The notes under the pieces were generated by a model that searched no databases, had not been told where the DNA came from, and saw nothing but the letters and a program-made list of their open reading frames with translations. From contig JAISSU010000029.1 of assembly GCA_031272985.1 (NCBI GenBank), positions 248,001-312,000 on the forward strand: a stretch of 64,000 bases of DNA, in the 5' to 3' direction. Position numbers and translations under genes: made by a program. This DNA comes from Lachnospiraceae bacterium. Its GTDB lineage: Bacteria > Bacillota > Clostridia > Lachnospirales > Lachnospiraceae. Of the stretch, positions 54,237 to 63,386 are shown piece after piece. Each line of letters starts with the position of its first letter. Positions within the stretch are counted from its first letter, which is position 1.

Positions 54237-54866
54237 ATGGCAAATACGATAATTATGGATCACCCGTTAATCAGGCACAAGATTGACTACATACGCAGGA
54301 AAGACGTGGGGGCAAAGGATTTCCGCACGATTGTAGGCGAGATTGCTTCACTTATGTGCTATGAGGCGACGAGGGATTTGCCGCTGCGTGATGTGGAAAT
54401 TGAGACGCCGATTTGTAAGATGACTGCAAAGGAGCTCAGCGGAAAAAAGCTGGCTATTGTACCTATTCTGCGTGCGGGACTCGGGATGGTGGATGGAATG
54501 CTAAATATGATCCCCGCGGCGAAGGTGGGGCACATCGGACTATATCGTGATCCGCAGACTTTAGAGCCCGTCGAGTATTATTGCAAACTACCGCCGGACT
54601 GTGAGGAGAGGCAGGTTTTCGTGGTAGACCCGATGCTCGCGACAGGGGGTTCATCATGTGCGGCTCTTAAAATGCTTAAGGATAAGGGAGTAAAAAACAT
54701 CAGATTCATGTGCATATTGGCAGCACCTGTGGGTGTGAAAAAAATGACAGAAGAGCACCCTGACGTGGACCTATATATAGGTGCATTGGATGAGAAACTA
54801 AATGATCACGCATATATCGTTCCGGGCTTAGGTGACGCGGGAGACCGCATTTTCGGGACGAAGTGA
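54237..54866 (+). CDS. upp: Uracil phosphoribosyltransferase
   Basis: The 209-residue enzyme of pyrimidine salvage: uracil plus PRPP to UMP. PRPP-binding loop [11 protein letters not shown] and C-terminal [11 protein letters not shown] match Upp. AGGAGGAATGAG ribosome site. Next gene is 51 bp away and also acts on pyrimidines. A short duplicated stretch (AAGTGATATTT) lies after its stop. Confidence 0.97.
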   Translation: MANTIIMDHPLIRHKIDYIRRKDVGAKDFRTIVGEIASLMCYEATRDLPLRDVEIETPICKMTAKELSGKKLAIVPILRAGLGMVDGMLNMIPAAKVGHIGLYRDPQTLEPVEYYCKLPPDCEERQVFVVDPMLATGGSSCAALKMLKDKGVKNIRFMCILAAPVGVKKMTEEHPDVDLYIGALDEKLNDHAYIVPGLGDAGDRIFGTK

Positions 54867-54917
54867 TATTTCGAAACAAAGTGATATTTCCAAACCGAAT
54901 GAGAAAAGAGGAATAAG

Positions 54918-55406
54918 ATGAGCAATAAACGTAAAGACTATATCAGCTGGGATGAATATTTCATGGGGGTCGCGCACCTTTCGGGACTGCGTTCTAAAGA
55001 TCCGAGCACGCAGGTGGGGTGCTGCATTGTGAGCCAGGACAATAAAATATTATCGATGGGATACAATGGACTTCCAATCGGATGTTCGGACGATGATTTT
55101 CCGTGGGAAAGAGAAGGGGATAATCCTTTAGAGACTAAATATGTATATACTGTGCATAGCGAGCTAAACGCAATACTAAATTACAGGGGAGGAAGCCTCG
55201 AAGGGGCAAAGCTCTATGTTTCGCTATTTCCTTGCAATGAGTGTGCAAAGGCTATCATCCAAAGCGGTATTAAAGAAGTGATTTATGACTCGAATAAATA
55301 TGAGGACACGCCTGCGGTTCAGGCATCTATGAGGATGTTTGATGCGGCGGGTGTGAATTATCACGGTTACCACAGGACAGGGAGGACTATCACATTAGAA
55401 GTCTAA
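54918..55406 (+). CDS. dCMP deaminase
   Basis: A 162-residue cytidine-deaminase-family zinc enzyme that turns dCMP into dUMP for dTMP synthesis. Zinc ligands in HSELNAIL (His with catalytic Glu) and PCNEC (two Cys). The His-Ser-Glu form replaces the more usual His-Ala-Glu. ComEB-like length. Downstream of upp in the same direction; ends 66 bp before a terminator. Confidence 0.92.
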   Translation: MSNKRKDYISWDEYFMGVAHLSGLRSKDPSTQVGCCIVSQDNKILSMGYNGLPIGCSDDDFPWEREGDNPLETKYVYTVHSELNAILNYRGGSLEGAKLYVSLFPCNECAKAIIQSGIKEVIYDSNKYEDTPAVQASMRMFDAAGVNYHGYHRTGRTITLEV

Positions 55407-55471
55407 ATGCGACATTTAGTAAAAACGACGAAATTCGTTAATAATAATTTTTGAGAGTTTAGTTAGAAATC

Positions 55472-55500
55472 AGCCGTTTTCCGATAGGGGCGGCTTTTTT
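55472..55500 (+). terminator. Terminator after the dCMP deaminase gene
   Basis: AGCCG (55472-55476) pairs with CGGCT (55491-55495) around a loop, followed by TTTTT. Separates the nucleotide genes from the Tad operon. Confidence 0.75.
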
Positions 55501-55557
55501 ATTCAGACAGTAAATCTGTTAGCATTTCACAAAGTTTTGATTTTTTTGATTTTCTTA

Positions 55558-55610
55558 TAGACATTCAAAGAATCGCGATTTATAATCCTTTATGTGCTCC
55601 GATTCGGAGC
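55558..55610 (+). promoter_or_regulatory. Tad operon promoter with downstream palindrome
   Basis: TAGACA (55558-55563), 17-bp spacer and TATAAT (55581-55586). Immediately downstream, GCTCCG (55596-55601) and CGGAGC (55605-55610) form a perfect inverted repeat with a 3-base centre across the expected start, an operator or 5' hairpin. The remaining 55611-55714 is AT-rich with no feature seen. Confidence 0.6.
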
Positions 55611-55714
55611 CGTTCAAAATTCATATTATATATTATCAGTTTATCAATTATTATCAGGGAACCCCGACGAGAAAATAGGGGAAAATCAAAATTACAAAAG
55701 AAAGAAGAAGTATC

Positions 55715-56638
55715 GTGAATACCCGTAGAATTCTCATCTTTGATTTGGAGGAGGGGTACGCAAACGCCTTATCGGCTTGTTTTCAAAAGAAAAAAGAGCT
55801 GAATCTTCAGATCGAAATCAAAACTGAAAAAGAAAAAACCATTCGGAAAGATAATAACGAGAGTTATTATGCCGTTTTCTCGGGAACTTCCGTTCCGCTG
55901 CATGAAAGAATGGAAATATCCGCGAAGTTCCGATTCCTGCTCACCGAAACAGGTAATGAAGCGATGGATGAAACAGAAGTTCCGATTTTTAAATTCCAGG
56001 CAGGCGAAAAAATTCTTCGAGAATTTATCCATGAGTGTTGTGAAAGCGGAGGTGCGGATGAATTGTTCCTGCGGCTCTCGGGAAAAGGTCAGACAAACAT
56101 TATCGGCGTGTTTTCTCCGATAGGGAGAATTGGAAAGACGGGATATGCGCTGAAACTCGGAGAAGATTTGGCAAAGAATGAACAGGTCTTATACCTGAAC
56201 ATGGAGCTCTTCGGAGGCTATGGTGGGCACTTCCATGAATCCCCGGAAAATACATTAGCTGATGTCTTTTATTGCCTGCGGCAAGAAAAGCAAAATATCG
56301 GATTAAGAATAGCGACTTTCGTAAGTCAAAAGAACTCTTTGAATTATTTAGCGCCGATGACAGTCTCAAAGGATGTCAAAGAAGTTAAAGCGGCCGAATG
56401 GCTGAAACTTATTCGAATAATTATGGAGGAATGCTCATATCAGTCTTTGATTTTGGATATGTCTGAGGGTATTGACGGACTGTATGAGATTCTAAAGATA
56501 TGCAAGGAGATCCATATGCCTGTAATAAACGGAGAATATGCTCAGGCGAAGGTAAATCAGTTTAAAGCGGAGCTAATGCTAATGAAGATGGAGGAAGTAT
56601 TAGAAAACATCAGAGAAATACCGATGCGCGCACCATAA
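55715..56638 (+). CDS. TadZ/CpaE-like MinD-family ATPase of the Tad operon
   Basis: A 307-residue protein with an N-terminal receiver-like domain (ILIFDLEEGYANAL) and a MinD-like domain with deviating Walker A (SPIGRIGKTGYALKLG). CpaE/TadZ localises the Tad machine at the pole. GTG start with a weak GAAGAAG site; other starts are not better. Directly upstream of tadA. Confidence 0.82.
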   Translation: MNTRRILIFDLEEGYANALSACFQKKKELNLQIEIKTEKEKTIRKDNNESYYAVFSGTSVPLHERMEISAKFRFLLTETGNEAMDETEVPIFKFQAGEKILREFIHECCESGGADELFLRLSGKGQTNIIGVFSPIGRIGKTGYALKLGEDLAKNEQVLYLNMELFGGYGGHFHESPENTLADVFYCLRQEKQNIGLRIATFVSQKNSLNYLAPMTVSKDVKEVKAAEWLKLIRIIMEECSYQSLILDMSEGIDGLYEILKICKEIHMPVINGEYAQAKVNQFKAELMLMKMEEVLENIREIPMRAP

Positions 56639-56702
56639 ATATTGGAGAAAAGTAAAGTTGTGAAGCTGCAAAATCGCAGCTTGAAAAAATAAAGGAAATA
56701 GG

Positions 56703-57917
56703 ATGGAGAGGAAAATGCTTACGGCTGAAGAACTGCAGGAGTTAATCGTAGATGATTTGGATATGACTAAAGAAATAAAGGACGAAGAGCTGTCGGAACT
56801 AATTCATCAAAGAATTAAAGATGCGGCGGGAGGCGAATACATCTCGCTTAACGACCGCTCAAGACTGGGGAAGGAATTATTCGATGCCTTTCGGAAACTT
56901 AATCTATTGCAGGAATTCTTGGAAGATGAGGAAATAACCGAAATAATGATAAACGGGACAGAAAGTATCTTCCTCGAAAAGGCAGGGCAAATATACAGGG
57001 CATCTAAGCGGTTTACCTCGGCGGAAAAGCTATACGATGTTGTTCAGCAGATAGTGGCGGGGTCAAACAGACTGGTAAACGAGGCGTCTCCCATAGTAGA
57101 TGCCAGACTCCCTGAAGGCTATCGTGTGCACGTCGTACTACCGCCGGTGGCGCTAAACGGCCCGACTGTCACAATAAGGAAATTCGCAAAAGACAGCATC
57201 ACTATGGATTATTTAGAGTCAATCGGCTCAATAGGAAGCGAAGCCGCGGAGTTCTTAAAGAAGCTAATCAAAGCCAAATACAATATCTTTATAAGCGGTG
57301 GAACAGGTTCGGGAAAGACCACATTCTTAAATGCACTTTCGCAGTATATTCCTAAGGAAGAACGAATAATCACAATAGAAGATAACGCTGAGCTTCGCAT
57401 TCAAGGCGTATCAAATCTCGTAAGGCTCGAGGCGAGAAATGCTAATGTGGAAGGAGTGGGCGAAATCAGTATAAGGGATTTAATCAAAGCGGCGCTTAGA
57501 ATGAGACCGGATAGAATCATCGTCGGAGAGGTGCGCGGTGCGGAAGCGATAGATATGCTGCAGGCCTGTAATACCGGACATGATGGTTCGCTTTCTACCG
57601 GTCACGCCAACAGTCCTAAGGATATGCTTAGCAGGTTAGAAACAATGGTTTTTATGGGGATGGATTTGCCGCTTTGCGCCGTCCAGAGACAGATTGCGTC
57701 AGCTATAGATATTTTAGTGCATTTGGGGAGACTGCGGGACAAAAGCAGAAAAGTATTGGAAATAACGGAGGTGTTAGATGTTTGCGGACAGGAAATCAGA
57801 TTGCGCCCGCTCTTTAGTTTTGAAGAAACGGGAGAAGATAACGGACGTATTACAGGCATTTGGAGAGAAATTGCGGAACTATCTGAGCGAAGGAAGTTAT
57901 TGGCGGCAGGACTGTAA
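56703..57917 (+). CDS. Tad pilus secretion ATPase TadA/CpaF
   Basis: A 404-residue type-II/IV secretion ATPase. Asp-rich N-terminal domain, Walker A SGGTGSGKTTFLNAL (near 200), ATPase with RIIVGEVRGAEAIDMLQACNTGHDGSLSTGHAN. It powers assembly of Flp pili. Its last 140 nt overlap tadB in another frame. Confidence 0.95.
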   Translation: MERKMLTAEELQELIVDDLDMTKEIKDEELSELIHQRIKDAAGGEYISLNDRSRLGKELFDAFRKLNLLQEFLEDEEITEIMINGTESIFLEKAGQIYRASKRFTSAEKLYDVVQQIVAGSNRLVNEASPIVDARLPEGYRVHVVLPPVALNGPTVTIRKFAKDSITMDYLESIGSIGSEAAEFLKKLIKAKYNIFISGGTGSGKTTFLNALSQYIPKEERIITIEDNAELRIQGVSNLVRLEARNANVEGVGEISIRDLIKAALRMRPDRIIVGEVRGAEAIDMLQACNTGHDGSLSTGHANSPKDMLSRLETMVFMGMDLPLCAVQRQIASAIDILVHLGRLRDKSRKVLEITEVLDVCGQEIRLRPLFSFEETGEDNGRITGIWREIAELSERRKLLAAGL

Positions 57918-58629
57918 AAAAACAGAGTTGCTCTTTGGAATTATCAAATCTATAGCTTATCCGGTATTGGCGGGATGGCTGTTCTACCGCAGCATCTGGG
58001 GCATTATCGCACTGATCCCGTTCGGGCTTTGGCAGTTTTTCAGATTCAGGAAAAATTTAACAGAAAAGAAAAAGCAGGAATTTCTTAAGATGTTCCGTGA
58101 AATGATGTTGACGCTTTCATCATTATTAAATACGGGATATTCGGTTGAAAACGCCCTGAAAGAAGCAGGCAAAGAACTGGGGCTCATGTTCGGAAAGAAA
58201 AGTAAAATCATGGTGGAACTGGCGATTATGAGGCAGAAGTTACGCGTTAGAGTTCCGGCTGAGCAAGTGCTGCAGGAATTTGCCGATAATACAGACATGG
58301 AGGACGTCAGCAATTTCGTAACGATTTTCGCTGCGGCAAAGCGAAGCGGCGGGGATATGTGTGCCATTATCGGAGATTCTGTTAAGCAAATCAGCGACAA
58401 AATGGATGTGAAACGCGAAATCGCAACGGTCTTAGCAGCGAAGCAATATGAATTTCAGGTGATGACTTGGGTTCCTTTCGGAATAATCGGATATATGTCT
58501 TTAAGCTTTCCTGAGTTTATGAGCTCGCTTTACGGAAATATTTTGGGAATAGGGGTGATGACATTATGTTTCGTTCTTTATATAAGCGCATATTGGCTGG
58601 GACTGAAAATTATAAACATAGAGGTTTGA
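57778..58629 (+). CDS. Tad platform protein TadB
   Basis: A 283-residue membrane protein with a type II secretion F-domain (FLKMFREMMLTLSSLLNTGYSVENAL; MEDVSNFVTIFAAAKRSGGD) and C-terminal helices. The ATG at 57778 has a strong GGAGGTG at 57767-57773, although it overlaps tadA by 140 nt; about 46 residues precede the first helix, longer than usual. The 3' end overlaps tadC by 64 nt. Confidence 0.85.
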   Translation: MFADRKSDCARSLVLKKREKITDVLQAFGEKLRNYLSEGSYWRQDCKKTELLFGIIKSIAYPVLAGWLFYRSIWGIIALIPFGLWQFFRFRKNLTEKKKQEFLKMFREMMLTLSSLLNTGYSVENALKEAGKELGLMFGKKSKIMVELAIMRQKLRVRVPAEQVLQEFADNTDMEDVSNFVTIFAAAKRSGGDMCAIIGDSVKQISDKMDVKREIATVLAAKQYEFQVMTWVPFGIIGYMSLSFPEFMSSLYGNILGIGVMTLCFVLYISAYWLGLKIINIEV

Positions 58630-59831
58630 TTCATAAACTGGCATTAATATTCTTTGGTGCGGCACTTCTTTGTTTAGTTATTGATTTTGCGTCGAGCCGT
58701 AAAGCTGTTAAAACGCCGATTGTGCGTTCCGATTACAATGGCATGTCAAAAACAGAAGACTTCTTAGTAAAAATAGGAAAAAGCAGCGAGAGACTCCCTT
58801 TTTCAGTTTCGGTTTCAGCGAGGGAATACGATGATACAGAAATTAAAGAAGTATTTCATGAATGTGTGCAGATTCTGGATGAATCAATTTGTGGAGAAAA
58901 TGAGTCAGTAGATTACATTACCAAAGATATGAAGCTTCCGGAGAATATAGAGGGATATCCTATAAGAATCAATTGGACGCTTGACCGCTATGACTTAATG
59001 GACGGAAGCGGGAAAATAAAAACCGAAAATATTGACGAAAATGGAGAACTGATAAATCTGCAGGGATTCATGCATTATGAAAACGACAAGGAACAACAGG
59101 CAGTATACAACGTAACGGTTCGGGTCTATCCGAAAAAAGAAGGCGGTTTATCAGGAAAATTATCTAAGTTAAAAAAAGCAGTCGCGCAAGCGGACGAAAA
59201 TGAAAAAACCACGAAAGAACTCGTTCTGCCAAGCAAGCTTGATGGGGAAAGTGTTAATTATTACAGACCATTTGATACAAGAGGTTTTGCGATGATAGGT
59301 ATGGCGGCGGTGCTATTTATGATTCCGTTTTTATTATCAAAGGAAAAAGTAAAGGAAAAAGATAAGAAGAAGCGAGAACAAATGCGGATGGACTATCCGG
59401 AAATAGTCAGTAAATTTACACTATTAACAGGGGCGGGACTAACGGCAAAGAATGCCTGGAGAAGGATCGTTTCTGATTATGAAGCTAATAAAAAGCGTAC
59501 AGGATTACGCTATGCGTATGAGGAAATGAGGACTACTTGCAATGAAATGCTAAGCGGGGTACCCGAGATCAGAAGTTATGAAAATTTCGGACAGCGCTGC
59601 GAGGAGCCTCTTTATCTGAAATTCGGAGCGCTTTTGTCCCAAAATTTACGAAAAGGTACAAAAGGAATGGGTATTCTCTTAAAAGCTGAGGCTGTTACGG
59701 CTTTTGAAGAGAGAAAAGCAAATGCAAAGAGAAAAGGTGAGGAAGCGGGGACTAAGCTCCTTGCGCCGATGTTTCTGATGCTGAGCGTAGTATTAATCAT
59801 GGTGATAGTCCCGGCATTTATGTCGATGTAA
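58566..59831 (+). CDS. Tad platform protein TadC with large extracytoplasmic insert
   Basis: A 421-residue protein, whereas TadC is typically ~300. One membrane helix (residues 23-42), then an outside domain (43-238), a second helix (239-258), and a type II secretion F-domain (SKFTLLTGAGLTAKNAWRRI) with C-terminal helix. The insert ends with YPIRINWTLDRYDLMDGSGK ... VYNVTVRVYP, a strand pattern like bacterial Ig-like domains. Start has GGGGTGATG and overlaps tadB by 64 nt. Confidence 0.85.
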   Translation: MFRSLYKRILAGTENYKHRGLIHKLALIFFGAALLCLVIDFASSRKAVKTPIVRSDYNGMSKTEDFLVKIGKSSERLPFSVSVSAREYDDTEIKEVFHECVQILDESICGENESVDYITKDMKLPENIEGYPIRINWTLDRYDLMDGSGKIKTENIDENGELINLQGFMHYENDKEQQAVYNVTVRVYPKKEGGLSGKLSKLKKAVAQADENEKTTKELVLPSKLDGESVNYYRPFDTRGFAMIGMAAVLFMIPFLLSKEKVKEKDKKKREQMRMDYPEIVSKFTLLTGAGLTAKNAWRRIVSDYEANKKRTGLRYAYEEMRTTCNEMLSGVPEIRSYENFGQRCEEPLYLKFGALLSQNLRKGTKGMGILLKAEAVTAFEERKANAKRKGEEAGTKLLAPMFLMLSVVLIMVIVPAFMSM

Positions 59832-59868
59832 CGGGCTTATCATAGATCAGTTAGGAGGATGTGAAAGA

Positions 59869-60057
59869 ATGAAGAAAATCAGAACGAAAGTACGGAAATT
59901 TTTTCAGGTGCTGGAGGATGAACGGGGAATCGGAGTCGTTGAAGTGATTCTTATTCTTGTTGTTTTGATTGGACTGGTGCTGATATTCAAAACTCAGCTT
60001 CGAAGCCTCGTCGAGACTATTTTCCAGAAAATCACCAGTGAAAGTGCCGGAATATGA
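59869..60057 (+). CDS. Flp-type pilin
   Basis: A 62-residue prepilin: short basic leader, prepilin-peptidase site G/IGVVE with the conserved Glu at +5, and a hydrophobic helix IGVVEVILILVVLIGLVLI. This is the Flp pilin structure. GGAGGATG precedes the ATG. Its stop overlaps the next start (ATGA). Confidence 0.88.
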   Translation: MKKIRTKVRKFFQVLEDERGIGVVEVILILVVLIGLVLIFKTQLRSLVETIFQKITSESAGI

Positions 60058-61469
60058 GCCCTGACATAGGCGCTAAAACAGCCCCCGGAGGAATAAGCAT
60101 TTATCTTGCCCTCACATTTATGCTGCTTGTTTCCTTTATGGGGGCAGTATTGGAAAGCGCTTCACTTCAAAATGCAAAAAATTCAAAGAGGGCGGCACTT
60201 AACAATGCGATTGAATCAGTGTTCGCTGAATACAGAAAAGAGCTCTTGGAGGATTATGACATATTCGCATTGGAAGCGACTTATGAGGATGGTAGTTATG
60301 ATGAAGGAATTCTATGGGACAGATTACGGTTTTATGGAGCAAATGATTTTGACCATTCAATAAAGAGAATACAGTTTTTGACAGATAATGGCTGCACCGG
60401 CTTTTTGGATCAGGTTATTGCATTCATGCAGCATAAATATGGTTTGGATTATATAGGTGGTATTGTACAAAAAACTGAAGCCGTGGAATTATACGAAGAT
60501 CAGGCCAGTGCATATGAAGAGGAATTTTCCGGTGTATCACATGAAGTGGAGGCAGTTTCTGAAGTAGAGGCGAATGCTGCCGGGAATCAAACCGCAACGG
60601 ACGCGCAAAACAAATCGGGTACGGAGATTTCCTCATCAGACATAGAAGAAGTGTTAAGTAGACCGATTCTATCAATGGTAAAGCCTAAAGATATGGAAGT
60701 TTCGGATAAAAGTGCCGAACTTTCAGAGCTTCCTTCACATAGGGAGCTTCGCAAAGGAAGCGGAGGGTTCTCGGATTTTGAAGATAATTTAATCGCAAAG
60801 GGGCTCACAGGAGAATACCTTCTTGAACACTTTGGAAATGCCGCTCACCCGAAAGAGAACAGAGGCTTAAGTTATGAGATTGAATATATTTTGTGCGGGT
60901 CATCAAGCGACAAGGTAAATCTACAAAAAATCGCTAACAGATTGGTATGGATAAGATTTGTTCTTAATTATATGTACATTCAATCAGATAAAGAAAAGAA
61001 AAATGAGGCCGAAATAGCAGCTGCCGCAATATCCGTACTTTTGATGAATCCGGAAATTTATGAATCACTGTCGGAGATTATACTTTTCGCGTGGGCATAT
61101 GGCGAGTCATGCATGGATGTGAAATCATTATTGCAGGGCAATCGCGTACCTGCGATGAAATCAAAAAAAACATGGCAGTTAGGATTAAAAAGCCTACTGA
61201 AGGTCGGCAGTTCAAATGCCAAGTCAGATTCAACTGATGAGGAAGGCGGACTTTCGTATGAAGATTACTTAAGGGCATTTTTATTAATTTCGAAACAACA
61301 GAAAAAGGCCATACGTGCTTTGGATATGATAGAGCTTACGTTAACGCGAGAGAAGGGATTGGATTTCTTTAAAGTCGATCATTGTATTGAAAAAATCGAA
61401 ATTGAAAGCACCGCTCATTTAAGGAAGGGTATTAATTACAGCTTTCCCACATATTTCGGGTACAACTAA
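60054..61469 (+). CDS. DUF5702-type protein of the Tad locus
   Basis: A 471-residue protein with an N-terminal hydrophobic helix (GGISIYLALTFMLLVSFMGAV) that resembles a pilin-like anchor. The rest is hydrophilic, with a low-complexity acidic stretch at ~165-200. DUF5702 members occur in Firmicutes Tad loci. Function unknown. Overlaps the Flp stop by 4 nt. The 164-bp gap to the next gene shows nothing beyond its ribosome site. Confidence 0.75.
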   Translation: MSPDIGAKTAPGGISIYLALTFMLLVSFMGAVLESASLQNAKNSKRAALNNAIESVFAEYRKELLEDYDIFALEATYEDGSYDEGILWDRLRFYGANDFDHSIKRIQFLTDNGCTGFLDQVIAFMQHKYGLDYIGGIVQKTEAVELYEDQASAYEEEFSGVSHEVEAVSEVEANAAGNQTATDAQNKSGTEISSSDIEEVLSRPILSMVKPKDMEVSDKSAELSELPSHRELRKGSGGFSDFEDNLIAKGLTGEYLLEHFGNAAHPKENRGLSYEIEYILCGSSSDKVNLQKIANRLVWIRFVLNYMYIQSDKEKKNEAEIAAAAISVLLMNPEIYESLSEIILFAWAYGESCMDVKSLLQGNRVPAMKSKKTWQLGLKSLLKVGSSNAKSDSTDEEGGLSYEDYLRAFLLISKQQKKAIRALDMIELTLTREKGLDFFKVDHCIEKIEIESTAHLRKGINYSFPTYFGYN

Positions 61470-61633
61470 TCGCAGAAATAAGTAACCTAGTGAATTAAGT
61501 CATACGAGTTAAGCGCCTTTGCATTAAACTCTACGTATTCTTTTAAGGATACAACTGCGCTGCGAAAAGGAGCAGGTGATTAATCAATTGTAAAAATCCC
61601 ATTAATAAAAAAATAGAAGGAGGTTTTCAACCT

Positions 61634-62440
61634 GTGAAACAAATAAAACTCAAATCTATTAATTCAAAAAGACAATCTGATATTAATCAAAAATCGCCTG
61701 CTTCTTTTCGCGGCGCAAGTATTACGATTGAGGCTGCACTCACAATACCGTTGTTCTTTTTTGCGGTGGTCGCATTTCTTTATCTATTTGAAATATCAGC
61801 TATTTCTACCTCGGTAAAGAGCGGATTGCAATATGCCGCGAAAGAAACGGCTTCACAAAAAGATATTCTTCCCGCGCTTTTGCGCTTCAATACAGAAAAA
61901 TTGGTCGTGGAAGGAATCGGAGAAGACAGACTAATGCGTAGCATTGTGGTCGGAGGAAAAAACGGGATTGATTGTTCGGGATCAAATCTTTGGTCAGGCG
62001 ATGGGATATATGAGCTAAAGGCGAGCTATAAGATAAAGCTCCCTGTTCCGGTTTTTAACATACCTGAGCTAAAGTATAGTGAATCCATAAGAGTAAAGGA
62101 ATGGAGCGGATATTCACCCTCATGGTTTCATAAGGACGAAGAGACAGTATACGTGGCGGAATATGGAATTGTCTATCATAAGAATTATTATTGTCCGTAT
62201 CTCAATCCTTCTATAAAACCTGTGACATCCGGTCAGTTGTCCTCGCTTCGCAACAAAAACGGCGCGAAATACTATAAATGTGAAAGGTGCGGCGCGTCAC
62301 TTCTCGGGATCTACTATGTTACGGATTATGGCGACAGATATCATTCGTCACTTAATTGTTCGGGATTAAAAAGAACAATTTACGCCGTAAAAAAATCAGA
62401 GGTCGGTGGGAAAGGAGCTTGTTCGAAATGCGCGAAATAG
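61634..62440 (+). CDS. TadE-like pseudopilin with cysteine-rich tail
   Basis: A 268-residue protein with a TadE-type N-terminal helix (GASITIEAALTIPLFFFAVV, with the Glu). The C-terminal ~90 residues carry two similar modules: YHKNYYCPYL ... YYKCERCG and YHSSLNCSGL ... CSKCAK, each an invariant YH, a Cys and a CxxC end, suggesting zinc or disulfide sites outside the cell. GTG start follows AGGAGG. It overlaps the prepilin peptidase gene by 13 nt. Confidence 0.8.
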   Translation: MKQIKLKSINSKRQSDINQKSPASFRGASITIEAALTIPLFFFAVVAFLYLFEISAISTSVKSGLQYAAKETASQKDILPALLRFNTEKLVVEGIGEDRLMRSIVVGGKNGIDCSGSNLWSGDGIYELKASYKIKLPVPVFNIPELKYSESIRVKEWSGYSPSWFHKDEETVYVAEYGIVYHKNYYCPYLNPSIKPVTSGQLSSLRNKNGAKYYKCERCGASLLGIYYVTDYGDRYHSSLNCSGLKRTIYAVKKSEVGGKGACSKCAK

Positions 62441-62847
62441 GTATTGGAGTATTTGCGGCAATCTTAATTGCATTGTCGATATGGGATTTTCTGACAAGAA
62501 AGGTTCCCGTGGTAGTCTTAAGCGGTGCCGTTATTCTGGCAATTATTTATCACATTATTTCCGCAGACATCAATATTTTTTTGATATTGACAGGAGCGGG
62601 AGTAGGGCTTTTATTTTGTCTATTAAGCAGGATTACAAGGCAGAGGATAGGTTACGGAGATGGTTTTACGATTTTGTTTTTAGGAATTTTTCAAGGACTA
62701 TGGGGTATTCTTACCACGCTTTGCGCTGCTTTTATTTTGTTATTGCCTGCGGCAATGATTAAGTTCATGAGGAAGAAAAGGAACAGCGAGCTGCCGTTTA
62801 TTCCCTTCTTAGCGGCAGGTTTTATCCTGACAATGATTCTTAATTAA
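62428..62847 (+). CDS. Prepilin peptidase TadV/CpaA (A24 family)
   Basis: A 139-residue integral membrane aspartic peptidase that cleaves Flp prepilin leaders. Catalytic Asp residues in SIWDFLTRKVP and GYGDG (the GxGD motif). ATG at 62428 with AAAGGAG upstream; it begins inside the end of the preceding gene. Smaller than PilD, as usual for TadV. Confidence 0.9.
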   Translation: MREIGIGVFAAILIALSIWDFLTRKVPVVVLSGAVILAIIYHIISADINIFLILTGAGVGLLFCLLSRITRQRIGYGDGFTILFLGIFQGLWGILTTLCAAFILLLPAAMIKFMRKKRNSELPFIPFLAAGFILTMILN

Positions 62848-62888
62848 TAGAAATTCCAAGATAAAAACTGATTAAAGGAAGGTTATGG

Positions 62889-63386
62889 ATGGAGGCGCAA
62901 TTAATGGCAGGAAGGCTTTTGGGAATAGAGTTAAAAAAAGTGAAATTCAGGTTTGTGAAGGCAAGCTTTACGATTGAGACTGCTGTCGTTATGAGCGTGA
63001 TTTTGATAGGTTTGCATATGCTATTACTCGCTATTTTCTATTATCATGATAAGAACATTATTGCAGGAGCCGCTTATGAAACGGCTGTAGTGGCGAGCAC
63101 TAAATTAAGGGAGAAATATAAGGGAAATAAGTTAACGGGGTCGGGGATAGAAGAGGTAAAAGATGAATCCGAACAATTATTATTTGAGCGGATTAGCGGA
63201 AAGTGCCTATTATTCGGGAGCTTTGAAAGAGACGTTGAGATCTCGGATAAAGAAGTGATAATTACGGTAAGTGCAAGTCGCGGGCGCTTGCGCACGGATA
63301 CGGTAAAAAAAGCGGCGGTGACTACACCTGAAAAGAATATAAGGGATAAAAGGAGATTAAAGGATTTGTTATGGAACGAAGATTGA
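62889..63386 (+). CDS. Second TadE-like pseudopilin
   Basis: A 165-residue protein with the TadE-type helix KASFTIETAVVMSVILIGL, containing the conserved Glu. The rest is hydrophilic. It is probably a minor pilin that nucleates Flp fibres. Overlaps the next gene by 16 nt. Confidence 0.82.
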   Translation: MEAQLMAGRLLGIELKKVKFRFVKASFTIETAVVMSVILIGLHMLLLAIFYYHDKNIIAGAAYETAVVASTKLREKYKGNKLTGSGIEEVKDESEQLLFERISGKCLLFGSFERDVEISDKEVIITVSASRGRLRTDTVKKAAVTTPEKNIRDKRRLKDLLWNED

